A stretch of 64,000 bases of DNA from the NCBI GenBank assembly GCA_903858685.1, contig CAIOJR010000166.1, positions 1 to 64,000 on the forward strand, in the 5' to 3' direction. A program made the position numbers and the translations under genes. Origin of the DNA: an uncultured Caulobacterales bacterium. GTDB lineage: Bacteria; Pseudomonadota; Alphaproteobacteria; Caulobacterales; Caulobacteraceae. Positions 14,258 to 23,484 of this stretch are shown here, in pieces; within the stretch, counting starts at the first letter, position 1, and each line of letters begins with the position of its first letter. The notes under the pieces were generated by a model. That model saw only the letters and a list, made by a program, of their open reading frames with translations. It ran no database searches and was not told the origin of the DNA.

Positions 14258-17200
14258 TCAATGAAAGTCCCGCGATTTCGGGATGACCCGCACATTGCGA
14301 GGGTGGCCGGCGCGCATCGGCGCAGAAACGCCGCGCTTGACCTCGTCTGACGGCGCCAGAAGATCCAGCTGAACGGGTTCGCTCAGCTGGATCAGCTCTG
14401 GGCTGTGGTCGCTCAGCCGATAACATTGCAGGTGCACGATCCCCTCGGGCGAGCGCTGGATGCGCCCCTCCGCCCCCATCAGGCGCGCTGTCATGATCAC
14501 CTTGCGATAGCGGGCGAACACCTCGGGCATGACGACCAGATTGGCCACGCCCGTCTCATCCTCCAGCGTGATGAAGCACACCTTGCCGCCGCCCGGCCTC
14601 TGGCGCACCAGCACCACGCCCGCCGTCGCCGCCCGGTCCCGGTCGCGCATGTCCTTCAGCCTGGCGCAGGTCGCCACCCCGCGTCGCGCAAATTCCTGTC
14701 GCAGAAAGCTCATCGGATGGGCCTTCAGGGACAGATGCGTGGTCTGATAATCCGCCACCACATGCTCCGAGGCCGCCATGACCGGCAGGTCCGGCAGAGC
14801 CTCCTCGTCCGGCAGATGGTCCAGCAGGGGCGCCGCAGCCCCGCCGCCCTCCAGTCCCTTGATCTTCCAGAGCGCCTCGCGTCGGTCCAGCCCCACACCG
14901 CGCAGGGCGTCGGCGTCGGCCAGCCGCAGCATCTGGGCCGGCGTCAGACCCGCCGCCCTCACGAAGCGGTCAAAGCGCGAAAACCGCCCCCCGGCCCGCT
15001 CACGGCCCGCGACCAGACGTTCAGACCAGGCTTGAGAAAAGCCGTCTATCTGTCGAAAACCCAAGCGTAAAATCGGGCCGTTTTCACCCGTCTCCAGCGT
15101 GCAGTCATGCCGACTCGCCTCCACATCGACCGCGCGCACCGCCACGCCGTGCTCGCGCGCATCGCGCACGATCTGGGCGGGCGCATAGAAGCCCATGGGC
15201 TGGGCGTTCAGGAGCGCGCAGGCGAACGCCGCCGGATGATGGCGCTTCAGCCAGGAGGAAACATAGACCAGCTTGGCGAAGCTGGCCGCATGGCTCTCCG
15301 GAAAGCCGTAGGAGCCGAAGCCCTCGATCTGCTTGAAACAGCGCTCGGCGAAATCGCGTTCATAGCCCCGCCCGGTCATGCCCTCGACCAGGGCTGTGCG
15401 ATAGCGCTCGATTGTGCCGGCGTTGCGGAAAGTGGCCATGGCGCGGCGCAGGCCATCGGCCTGGGCGGGCGTGAAGCCCGCCGCCGTAATGGCGATCTGC
15501 ATGGCCTGTTCCTGAAACAGCGGCACGCCCATGGTGCGACCCAGAACATTCTTCAGCTCATCCGGATCCCCCCCCTTGGGACCGGGCAGTTCCGCCCTTT
15601 CGATCCCCTGCCGGCGACGCAGATAGGGATGAACCATGTCGCCCTGAATGGGGCCGGGCCGCACAATGGCCACCTCGATCACCAGATCATAGAAGATGCG
15701 CGGCTTCAGACGCGGCAGCATGCTCATCTGCGCCCGGCTCTCCACCTGGAACACGCCCACCGTGTCGGCCTCGCAAAGCATGTCATAGACGGCGGGATCG
15801 TCGCGGGGGACATCGGCCAGATCAGCTATGCCCAGAAGTGCGAAGGCCTTGCGGATGCAGGTCAGCATGCCCAGGGCCAGCACATCCACCTTCATCAGGC
15901 CCAGAGCCTCGATATCGTCCTTGTCCCACTCGATGAAGGTGCGCTCGGCCATGGCGGCGTTGACCACGGGAACCGTCTCGTCGAGCCGCCCCTGGGTCAG
16001 CACAAAGCCGCCCACATGCTGCGACAGATGGCGCGGAAAGCCGATCAGTTGACCGGCCATGGCGATGGCCTGGGCGATGATCGGGTTGCGCGGATCGAGC
16101 CCGGACTGGCGGATATGCTCTTCCGGCGGCGCCTCGCCCCACGAGCCCCAGACCATCCCGGCGAGAGCGCCCGTCACATCTTCCGACAGGCCGAACACCT
16201 TGCCCACCTCGCGGATGGCGCTACGGGGGCGATAATGGATGACCGTGGCGCAGATGGCCGCGCGGTGGCGGCCATAGCGACCATAGATGTACTGGATCAC
16301 CTCCTCGCGCCGCTCATGTTCGAAATCCACGTCGATGTCGGGCGGCTCGTCCCGCTCGGTCGAGATGAACCGCGCGAACAGCAGATTGTGCTCCGCAGGG
16401 TCCACCGCCGTGATCCCCAGACAGAAACAGACCGCGCTATTGGCCGCCGATCCGCGTCCCTGACACAGAATGTCGCGACTTCGGGCGAACTGCACCACAT
16501 CGTTCACGGTCAGGAAGTAGCGGGCATAGTCCTTCAGGGCGATCAGCTCGAACTCCGACCTTAGGAGCGCACTGACTTTTTCAGGGATTCCATCGGGATA
16601 TCGCCATCTGGCGCCTTGCCATGACAGGGCTTCCAGATGGGCCTGAGGGGTCGCGCCCGCCGGAACCGGCTCATCGGGATATTCGTATTTCAGCTCATCC
16701 AGCTGAAAGCGGCACAGTTCGGCCAGACGCAGCGTCTCAGCTCGAGCGTCAGGATAGTCGCGAAACAGGGCGCTCATCTCGGCGGGCGACTTCAGGCGCC
16801 GCTCGGCATTGACCAACAGTCGCGGTCCCGCCTGAGCCAGGGTCACATGCTCGCGGATGCAGCTCATCACATCATGCAAGGCGCGCCGATGCGCATCATG
16901 ATAGACCACGTCATTGACCGCCAGCAGCGGCGCTCCCGCCTGTTGCGCCATGTCTGACAGCATTGACATGCGACGACCGTCCAGCGCGCCATAGCCCATC
17001 GAAGCCGCCAGCCAGACGCGCCCCGGCGCCAGATCGTGCAGTCTGTGCAACTGCGCGCCAAGCGCTGCGCCCGGCCGCTCCGGCGCCATCAGGGCCAGAA
17101 GCAGGCCGGGCGCATGCTCGGCCAGATCCGGCAGGGTCAGGCGGCACTCGCCCTTCAGCGCATCGTCGCGTGTCGCGCCTTTGGTGATCAGCCGCGACAG

Positions 17201-17467
17201 CCGCCCATAGGCGGCGCGATCGGGCGCATAGGCCAGCACGTCGGGAAAGCCGTCTTCAAAACAAAGCCGCGCCCCGATGATCAGCTTCACCCCGAACCGG
17301 CGCGCCGCCACATGGGCGCGCACCACGCCCGCCAGCGTATTGCGGTCGGTCACGGCGATGGCGGCCAGCCCCATGTCGCGCGCCGTCTCGATCAACTCAT
17401 CGGCTGTGGAGGCGCCGCGCAGAAAGGAATAGGCGCTGGCGACCGCCAGTTCGGCATAGGCGCTCAT
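14258..17467 (-). CDS. dnaE2: error-prone DNA polymerase DnaE2 (ImuC)
   Basis: YAELAVASAYSFLRGAS, the GRGSAANSAVCFCLGI polymerase motif, and position directly downstream of imuB with an ATGA overlap. Confidence 0.96.
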   Translation of the reverse strand: MSAYAELAVASAYSFLRGASTADELIETARDMGLAAIAVTDRNTLAGVVRAHVAARRFGVKLIIGARLCFEDGFPDVLAYAPDRAAYGRLSRLITKGATRDDALKGECRLTLPDLAEHAPGLLLALMAPERPGAALGAQLHRLHDLAPGRVWLAASMGYGALDGRRMSMLSDMAQQAGAPLLAVNDVVYHDAHRRALHDVMSCIREHVTLAQAGPRLLVNAERRLKSPAEMSALFRDYPDARAETLRLAELCRFQLDELKYEYPDEPVPAGATPQAHLEALSWQGARWRYPDGIPEKVSALLRSEFELIALKDYARYFLTVNDVVQFARSRDILCQGRGSAANSAVCFCLGITAVDPAEHNLLFARFISTERDEPPDIDVDFEHERREEVIQYIYGRYGRHRAAICATVIHYRPRSAIREVGKVFGLSEDVTGALAGMVWGSWGEAPPEEHIRQSGLDPRNPIIAQAIAMAGQLIGFPRHLSQHVGGFVLTQGRLDETVPVVNAAMAERTFIEWDKDDIEALGLMKVDVLALGMLTCIRKAFALLGIADLADVPRDDPAVYDMLCEADTVGVFQVESRAQMSMLPRLKPRIFYDLVIEVAIVRPGPIQGDMVHPYLRRRQGIERAELPGPKGGDPDELKNVLGRTMGVPLFQEQAMQIAITAAGFTPAQADGLRRAMATFRNAGTIERYRTALVEGMTGRGYERDFAERCFKQIEGFGSYGFPESHAASFAKLVYVSSWLKRHHPAAFACALLNAQPMGFYAPAQIVRDAREHGVAVRAVDVEASRHDCTLETGENGPILRLGFRQIDGFSQAWSERLVAGRERAGGRFSRFDRFVRAAGLTPAQMLRLADADALRGVGLDRREALWKIKGLEGGGAAAPLLDHLPDEEALPDLPVMAASEHVVADYQTTHLSLKAHPMSFLRQEFARRGVATCARLKDMRDRDRAATAGVVLVRQRPGGGKVCFITLEDETGVANLVVMPEVFARYRKVIMTARLMGAEGRIQRSPEGIVHLQCYRLSDHSPELIQLSEPVQLDLLAPSDEVKRGVSAPMRAGHPRNVRVIPKSRDFH

Positions 17468-19047
17468 GCGAACAAGCCCTGCAAAAACCAGCGCGGCGCT
17501 TCAGGTCCGCCATAAAGACCCTGGCGGAAGACCCAGTAACGACAGCCTTTTTCGTCCTCCAGCCGATAATAGTCGCGCGGCCCGGCTTCCATCTGTTCAA
17601 GCCCGCGCCACCATTCCGGCTCGATCCGCTCCGGCCCCTCGGCGCAGACGATGCGACGCGCCACACGCCGCCAGCGAAACCGCTCCGGCGGCCCCTCCGG
17701 CAACTCAGCCAGCACCTCGATCAGGTGAGGCGGGTGAAACATCCGCAGAGGCCGCAGGGGCGCGCCGTCATGGCTGGGCGGCGGCGGTGCGGCGGCGGCG
17801 CGCTTCAACGGGCGCTGATAGGGCTCGGCGGCCGCGCTTTCTTCGGGCAGGCGACGCTCGGGGTGGTCCACAAACCGGCGCACGGCGCCCTGGCCAAACC
17901 GCGCGGTCAGGCGGTCGGCCAGGGCCGCAAACTCCGCCTCGGCCGCCCCGTGCCGCGGCCCCGCCAGATCAGCCGTCTGCGGCGTCAGGGGCTGCAGGTC
18001 GCGCGCCACAAGCCGCGACTGATCAAAGCCGAAATCGGCTTCCAGCCCCTCATTCAGCCCGGCCAGACGTTCCCGGAACAGGGCCTGGATGCGCGCCGGA
18101 TCGCGCAAGGGTCGACTGGTCATCACCTCCAGCCGCCGGATCGCGCCATCCACCCGGAACAGCTCCAGCAGATAGCGCCGCGCCCCCTGCCCCGCGCCCT
18201 CCATCCGGGGCTCAAGATCACGCGCCAAGTCCATGATGACGCTCAATATATGGTCCTCGTGCGAGATCGGTTCGAGCAGACGGCGCGTCGCCTGCCAGGG
18301 CGCCTGCTCCATCTGCATCAAGAGCGGCGAGGCGCGACGCCCCAGGGCCTGATCCAGCCGGTCGAGAAAAACAGCTCCCAGCCGACGCGCCAGGGCCGCC
18401 CTTGGCATGGCCGACAACTGGGCGATCCGGCGCACGCCCAGACGGTGCAGCAGCTTCAGCGCCTCCGGCTCCAGCCGCAGCGCCGAGGGCGCCAGCGCCT
18501 CCAGCAGCTCCGCTCCCGCCCCGATGGGCGCCGCCCTGTCATGGGTCCAGGCCCTGGCCAGCGCCCAGGCCAGGCCCGGCGTGTCGGCTATGGCCATGCG
18601 CGCGGCATAGCCCGCCCCGCTCACACGACGCCGCAGATCGGCCATCAGTTGCTCCTCGCCCCCGAACAGATGGTCCGCGCCGGTGATGTCCAGCACCACC
18701 CCGTCGGGCGCATCCACCGACAGGGCGGGCGTATAGCGGCGACAGGCCTCGGCGATCTTCTCCAGGCGCGCCGCGTCGGCGGCGGCGTCAGCGCTCAGGG
18801 CGACCACGTCTGGCAGGCGCGCGCGCGCATCGGCCAGGCTGAGGCCCGGACAGAGCCCCTCGCGTTCCGCCACCGCCGTGACGGCGACAAGCCGCAGGGC
18901 GCCGGCCTGCTTGGTCGTCAGCACAAAGGCGTCCGGCAGGGGCGCCCCCTGCGCCTCACGCCACCGCCGCGTCCGGTCGGTGGAAAGCCGCTCCAGCCAC
19001 AGGTGCAGATAGCGCCTCGGGGGCGCGGAAGAGGCGTGTCTCACCAT
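17464..19047 (-). CDS. imuB: ImuB, Y-family polymerase-like mutasome protein
   Basis: RYLHLWLERLSTDRTRR start, DinB-like fold segments, and gene order imuA-imuB-dnaE2. Confidence 0.92.
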   Translation of the reverse strand: MVRHASSAPPRRYLHLWLERLSTDRTRRWREAQGAPLPDAFVLTTKQAGALRLVAVTAVAEREGLCPGLSLADARARLPDVVALSADAAADAARLEKIAEACRRYTPALSVDAPDGVVLDITGADHLFGGEEQLMADLRRRVSGAGYAARMAIADTPGLAWALARAWTHDRAAPIGAGAELLEALAPSALRLEPEALKLLHRLGVRRIAQLSAMPRAALARRLGAVFLDRLDQALGRRASPLLMQMEQAPWQATRRLLEPISHEDHILSVIMDLARDLEPRMEGAGQGARRYLLELFRVDGAIRRLEVMTSRPLRDPARIQALFRERLAGLNEGLEADFGFDQSRLVARDLQPLTPQTADLAGPRHGAAEAEFAALADRLTARFGQGAVRRFVDHPERRLPEESAAAEPYQRPLKRAAAAPPPPSHDGAPLRPLRMFHPPHLIEVLAELPEGPPERFRWRRVARRIVCAEGPERIEPEWWRGLEQMEAGPRDYYRLEDEKGCRYWVFRQGLYGGPEAPRWFLQGLFA

Positions 19048-19846
19048 CCCACTCCACCGTCCATTGTCCCAGGGGCCAGCCCCCCTCAGCGCCCCGCCGG
19101 TTGCGGGTCAGGGCCAGATCGAGGGCAGGCCTGCCCAGACAGGGTCTTCGCAATCCCCGCCGCCGCGCGCGCGCAATCTCGGCCGAACTGGTCGCAGCCC
19201 CTACGGTCCAGCGGGTCATGGCCGCACTGGTTCCAGACTGTTGGCGCGTGACCAGAACCGCCATGACATCATGGAGTTGCGCCGACATATTGAAGCGTCG
19301 CGTCAGGGACAGATCGAGCCGCTCATCCGCCCAGATCTCAGCGGCCACCGCTGCTGCAGCCCCGCTGCGCAGGGCCTCGTCGACCACCCGCAAGGCCTCG
19401 GCCCCGTTGCGCACCCGCACCAGCGCCACACGGTCGGGCGACAGGCCCAGCGCCGCCAGACCGGGACCATAGAGGGCGCCGTTCTCGCCCTCAGGCCCGG
19501 CGGGCTGAACGATCAGTCCCCGCCCCTCCGGTCGCGCCGCCAGCACCCGCGCCATGATCATCAGCGAAAAGCCGACGGCCTGGGTCGGCGCCAGACGCGC
19601 CGCGCCGCCGTCCGCCTCCATCGACAGGGCCGCCGCCTCGTGTACGCCAAAGGGCAGGACCCCGCCCTGGAACCGCGCGTCAATCAGCGCATGGCCCAGC
19701 GCGACGCCGCGCGGACAAACCGCCCCGGCCGGCCCCGGTTCGACAACCAGTCCCTTTTCGATGGACAGGGCCTCGCCCCGCTCCATCTGCACGACCTTGC
19801 GTTTCAGCCTCTCCCAGTCCTGCGCCGCCGCGTCTGCGCTCAGCAT
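18956..19846 (-). CDS. imuA: ImuA, RecA-like SOS mutagenesis protein
   Basis: Position first in the imuA-imuB-dnaE2 cassette. HALIDARFQGGVLPFGVHEAAAL and LAALGLSPDRVALVRVRN are ImuA-like. Confidence 0.88.
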   Translation of the reverse strand: MLSADAAAQDWERLKRKVVQMERGEALSIEKGLVVEPGPAGAVCPRGVALGHALIDARFQGGVLPFGVHEAAALSMEADGGAARLAPTQAVGFSLMIMARVLAARPEGRGLIVQPAGPEGENGALYGPGLAALGLSPDRVALVRVRNGAEALRVVDEALRSGAAAAVAAEIWADERLDLSLTRRFNMSAQLHDVMAVLVTRQQSGTSAAMTRWTVGAATSSAEIARARRRGLRRPCLGRPALDLALTRNRRGAEGGWPLGQWTVEWDGETRLFRAPEALSAPVAGAAFHRPDAAVA

Positions 19847-19860
19847 GATCCACTCTCAAT

Positions 19861-19875
19861 GTTCTACTTTTGTTC
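19861..19875 (-). promoter_or_regulatory. LexA (SOS) box upstream of imuA
   Basis: GTTCTACTTTTGTTC is an exact alphaproteobacterial GTTC-N7-GTTC, 15 nt from the imuA start codon. Confidence 0.9.
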
Positions 19876-19972
19876 TTTTATAAGCCGCATTTCATCAAGG
19901 CGAGTCAAGAGGCTGCGACATCAGCAAAACCCGCATATCGACAGGACGCGCGACGCAGGCTAAGCCACCCCT

Positions 19973-20371
19973 ATGCGAGCCCGCGATCAGACACGATCTG
20001 CAAGCCTGCCCGCCACGGTCGTCTGGGCGTTCCGGGCCATGGCGGCGCTGGCGCTCGCCCTGTTCATTCTGGCGCCGCAAGGCTTCATGGTCTCAGCCTC
20101 GCCTGCGGGCGGCGCTCAGCTTGTCGTCTGTTCCGGTCATGGCGACATGGCCGTGAAGGCCCAGCATGGCAAGGCCGACACCACCGCCAAGCAAACAGTC
20201 TGCGCCTTCGCCGGTCACGGCCTGGGCGACACTGCGGCCGCACCGACGCACCGGATCGCCAGCGCGAACATCACCCATCATGTCGCCCCGACAGCGCCGC
20301 TGAAGCGGCCGTCCGCCCTGGCGCTCGCCGCCCCGCCGCCGCCGTCTCAGGCGCCGCCCGCCTCCATCTGA
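19973..20371 (+). CDS. hypothetical secreted/membrane protein, DUF2946-like
   Basis: One hydrophobic segment, VVCSGHGDMAV...VCAFAGHGLGD, and a Pro-rich tail resembling DUF2946 proteins. Confidence 0.55.
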   Translation: MRARDQTRSASLPATVVWAFRAMAALALALFILAPQGFMVSASPAGGAQLVVCSGHGDMAVKAQHGKADTTAKQTVCAFAGHGLGDTAAAPTHRIASANITHHVAPTAPLKRPSALALAAPPPPSQAPPASI

Positions 20372-20436
20372 TCAAACCTCAAGCGAACGCGCAGCTTTGC
20401 GCGATTTCTTCTGTTTTATCTGATGGATAGCCCAAA

Positions 20437-21366
20437 ATGCTTAACAATCGCATTCTGCGCGCCGCCCTGATCGCGGCCAGCGCCCTCTCCCTTCTTCCCT
20501 CGCTTGCCCAGGCCTGCGCCTGCGGCTGCGGCGTCTTCAGCGTCGGGGCCGGAACCCTGATGGCCGACGACGCCAGGGGATCGGTCTTTGTCGAATACGA
20601 CTTCATGAACCAGAACAAGAACTGGAGCGGGACCAGCAGCGCCCTCGCCGCGGGCAATGCCGACAAGAAGATCCGGACCGACTTTTTCACCCTGGGCGGC
20701 CAGTACCGCCTGAACATGGACTGGAGCGTGTCAGCGGAGATCCCGGTCTGGAACCGCGCCTTCGCCACAGATGATGGGACGGGCGTCAGCACCTTCACCC
20801 ACTCGGCGCTGGGCGATGTGCGTCTGAAGGCCACCTGGACGGGCCTGTCAAAAGATATGGGCACAGGCCTGATCGTCGGCGTCAAGCTGCCGACCGGCGA
20901 CCACGCCTACGCCAATTTCGACCCCGACACCGAAATCTCCTCCGGTTCGACGGACCTGATCCTGGGCGCCTATCGTCAGGGGGCGCTGAACCGCGACAAT
21001 ACGGTCCGCTACTTTGTGCAGGCGCAACTGGAGCAGCCGGTCTCCTCGCTCAGCAGCTACAGGCCGGGACAGGAAATCGACGCCTCAATCGGCGCCTCCT
21101 GGGCGGGCTGGACGCTGGCGGGCGGGCAGATCACGGCGGCGCCCGTCATCCAGCTCATCGGCTCCATCCGCGCCCACGACAGCGGCGGGCAGGCCAATCC
21201 CGGCGATAGCGGCTATGAGCGCCTGGTCCTGTCGCCCGGCGTGGAGTTCCAGGCCGGCGACTGGCGCCTGTTCGCCGACATCGGCGCGCCCGTCTATCAG
21301 CGGGTCAATGGCCAGCAACTCACCGCCCCCCTGCTGTTCAAGACCATGATAACGCGCAGATTCTAA
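20437..21366 (+). CDS. predicted outer-membrane beta-barrel/transporter-like protein with N-terminal Cys cluster
   Basis: Signal peptide followed by AQACACGCGVFSVGAGTL. Alternating beta-strand pattern with terminal aromatic (…MITRRF). Confidence 0.6.
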   Translation: MLNNRILRAALIAASALSLLPSLAQACACGCGVFSVGAGTLMADDARGSVFVEYDFMNQNKNWSGTSSALAAGNADKKIRTDFFTLGGQYRLNMDWSVSAEIPVWNRAFATDDGTGVSTFTHSALGDVRLKATWTGLSKDMGTGLIVGVKLPTGDHAYANFDPDTEISSGSTDLILGAYRQGALNRDNTVRYFVQAQLEQPVSSLSSYRPGQEIDASIGASWAGWTLAGGQITAAPVIQLIGSIRAHDSGGQANPGDSGYERLVLSPGVEFQAGDWRLFADIGAPVYQRVNGQQLTAPLLFKTMITRRF

Positions 21367-21434
21367 ACTTCAGGTCCCTTCATGGCGGCGCCGTCCTTGA
21401 GGCGACGCCGCCGCCCATACACGGGTGCGCGCCC

Positions 21435-23345
21435 TTACCGGATAATGAAATCGTCCGGATTGGGCCTGAGGGTGGCGTTCCAGTAGTCGATCAGGGGAAA
21501 TGGCCAGTTCTGGCTGACGCGGCCCGTGGCGTTCTTGTACCAGCTGCTGACCTGCTTTGCGCCCCAGGCCATCTGGGCGTTGCCGGCGTCCACCTTCTCG
21601 TTGAAGGCGGAATTGACATCGGTGCGGACCTCCAGACTGTGCCGCTTTTCCCGCGCCAGCAGCTCCAGACAGCCCATCAGATAGCGCACGCTGCACTCTG
21701 AAAAGAAGATGATGCTGCCATTGACCACGATGTTCGTATTCGGGCCGTAGAGGATGAACAGGTTGGGAAAACCCGGAACGGTCATGCCCAGATAGGCGCG
21801 CGCATCGCCTTTCCAGACATCGTCATGCAGCGCCTTGCCCTCGCGCCCCACCACCTTGAAGGTGCGCAGGAAATTGCTGGCCTGGAAGCCTGTGCCATAG
21901 ATCAACACCTCGGCCCTGTGCAGGCCTGCGTCGCGCGTCACCACGCCGTCCTCGACAATTTCGACAATCGGGTCGGTGACCAGGTCGACATTGGGCCGCT
22001 TGAGCGCGGATATCCAGACGCCATTGTCGCGAACCGAGCGCTTGCCGCCCATCGGATAGGTCGGCACGACCTTGTCCAGAAGGTCCGGCCGGTCCTGGCA
22101 CTGCTTGGCGATTTCGGCCGCCAGCAGTTCGCGCAGCATGTGGTTCACCTCGCCCACGGCGGTCGGCGGCCCGGCCCAGTCGGGATCGGCGCGCACCCCG
22201 TCATAGATGCCGTCCGTCATGGTCCAGAACATCCAGAACCGATACCAGCGGTCATAGAAGGGCATGTTGTGCAAAAGCCACTTCTGCCCGTCCGGCACCT
22301 TGTCATGATAGTCCGGCGTGGGAGCCAGCCAGGGCGGCGTGCGCTGGAACACATCAAGGTGCGCCGTCCTTGATGCGATTTCCGGCACGAACTGAAAGGC
22401 GCTGGCGCCGGTGCCGATCACGGCCACCCGCTTGCCGGTCAGGTCCACGCCACGGTCCCACCGCGCCGAGTGGAAGGCCGGCCCCTTGAAGGCGCCCACC
22501 CCCTTGATGTCCGGCATGCTGGGCTGGTTCAGCTGCCCCACGGCGGAGACCAGGGCGGTGAAGCGTTCTTCATGGAGGCGGCCATCCCTGTCCTTCAGCG
22601 TGGCGACCCATTGCTGGGTCTGATCGTCCCACCGCGCCTCCTCCAGCTTGGTCTGATAGCGTATCCGGCCGCGCAGGCCGTATCTGTCGGCCACATTGCG
22701 GAAATAGGCGTTGAGCGCATTGCGATCCGAATAATGACTGGGCCAGTCATGGTTGGGCGCAAAGCTGTAGGCGTAGAGATGGCTGGGATTGTCCACCCGG
22801 CACCCCGGATAGACGTTCTCGTGCCAGGTGCCGCCCACATCGGGGTTCATGTCGATGATCTCATAGGCCACGCCCGCCTGATCCAGCCGGATCGCGGTCA
22901 GAAGGCCCGACATCCCCGCCCCCACCACCAGCACCTTGATGGCGGCGGCCTGGGCGCCCAGCTCTGGCGCGCGCCAGTCCGGCTTCTTGTGGTCGGCGCC
23001 GTCCAGCGCCAGCTCTTCCATCATCAAGGGCAGGTAGCGACGAGGGATTTCGGCGCCGGAGATGAAATCCATCATCTTCAGGATCGTCGGCTCGTCAGGC
23101 GCAGGGGCCAGGGGCGCGCCGTGGCGATGAGCCTGGATCGCCGCCTTCACGCGCGAACGCAGGCTGTCCACAAGGTCTGCGGGCAAGCCGCCCTGCCCGT
23201 CGCCAAACATCTCGTACAGCGGTCGCGGACCGTCCAGATCGCTGACGTCGCCGGTCAGATGGATCAGGGCCATCATCAGCGAGGGAACATGCCCCTCGGC
23301 CAGCGCCTGATCCAGATCAGCATGAAGATCGGAGTCCAGAGCCAT
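21435..23345 (-). CDS. flavin-containing monooxygenase / Baeyer-Villiger-type oxidase
   Basis: VLVVGAGMSGLLTAIRLDQAGV, IDMNPDVGGTWHENVYPGCRVDNPSHLYAYSF and AVIGTGASAFQFVPEIA. ATG at 23345 preferred. Confidence 0.88.
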   Translation of the reverse strand: MALDSDLHADLDQALAEGHVPSLMMALIHLTGDVSDLDGPRPLYEMFGDGQGGLPADLVDSLRSRVKAAIQAHRHGAPLAPAPDEPTILKMMDFISGAEIPRRYLPLMMEELALDGADHKKPDWRAPELGAQAAAIKVLVVGAGMSGLLTAIRLDQAGVAYEIIDMNPDVGGTWHENVYPGCRVDNPSHLYAYSFAPNHDWPSHYSDRNALNAYFRNVADRYGLRGRIRYQTKLEEARWDDQTQQWVATLKDRDGRLHEERFTALVSAVGQLNQPSMPDIKGVGAFKGPAFHSARWDRGVDLTGKRVAVIGTGASAFQFVPEIASRTAHLDVFQRTPPWLAPTPDYHDKVPDGQKWLLHNMPFYDRWYRFWMFWTMTDGIYDGVRADPDWAGPPTAVGEVNHMLRELLAAEIAKQCQDRPDLLDKVVPTYPMGGKRSVRDNGVWISALKRPNVDLVTDPIVEIVEDGVVTRDAGLHRAEVLIYGTGFQASNFLRTFKVVGREGKALHDDVWKGDARAYLGMTVPGFPNLFILYGPNTNIVVNGSIIFFSECSVRYLMGCLELLAREKRHSLEVRTDVNSAFNEKVDAGNAQMAWGAKQVSSWYKNATGRVSQNWPFPLIDYWNATLRPNPDDFIIR

Positions 23346-23484
23346 GTGCGCATCGTCCCTTGTTGTTCCGCCAGCGGTGTTTGACCGTCGATTTTGTGCA
23401 GAAGACGTCCCATGGCCCTCTGGCTGGCTTGTGGCCTCGGGCGGACAGGGATTAGCCTCCATCCAACAAGGATAAACCAGAAAA

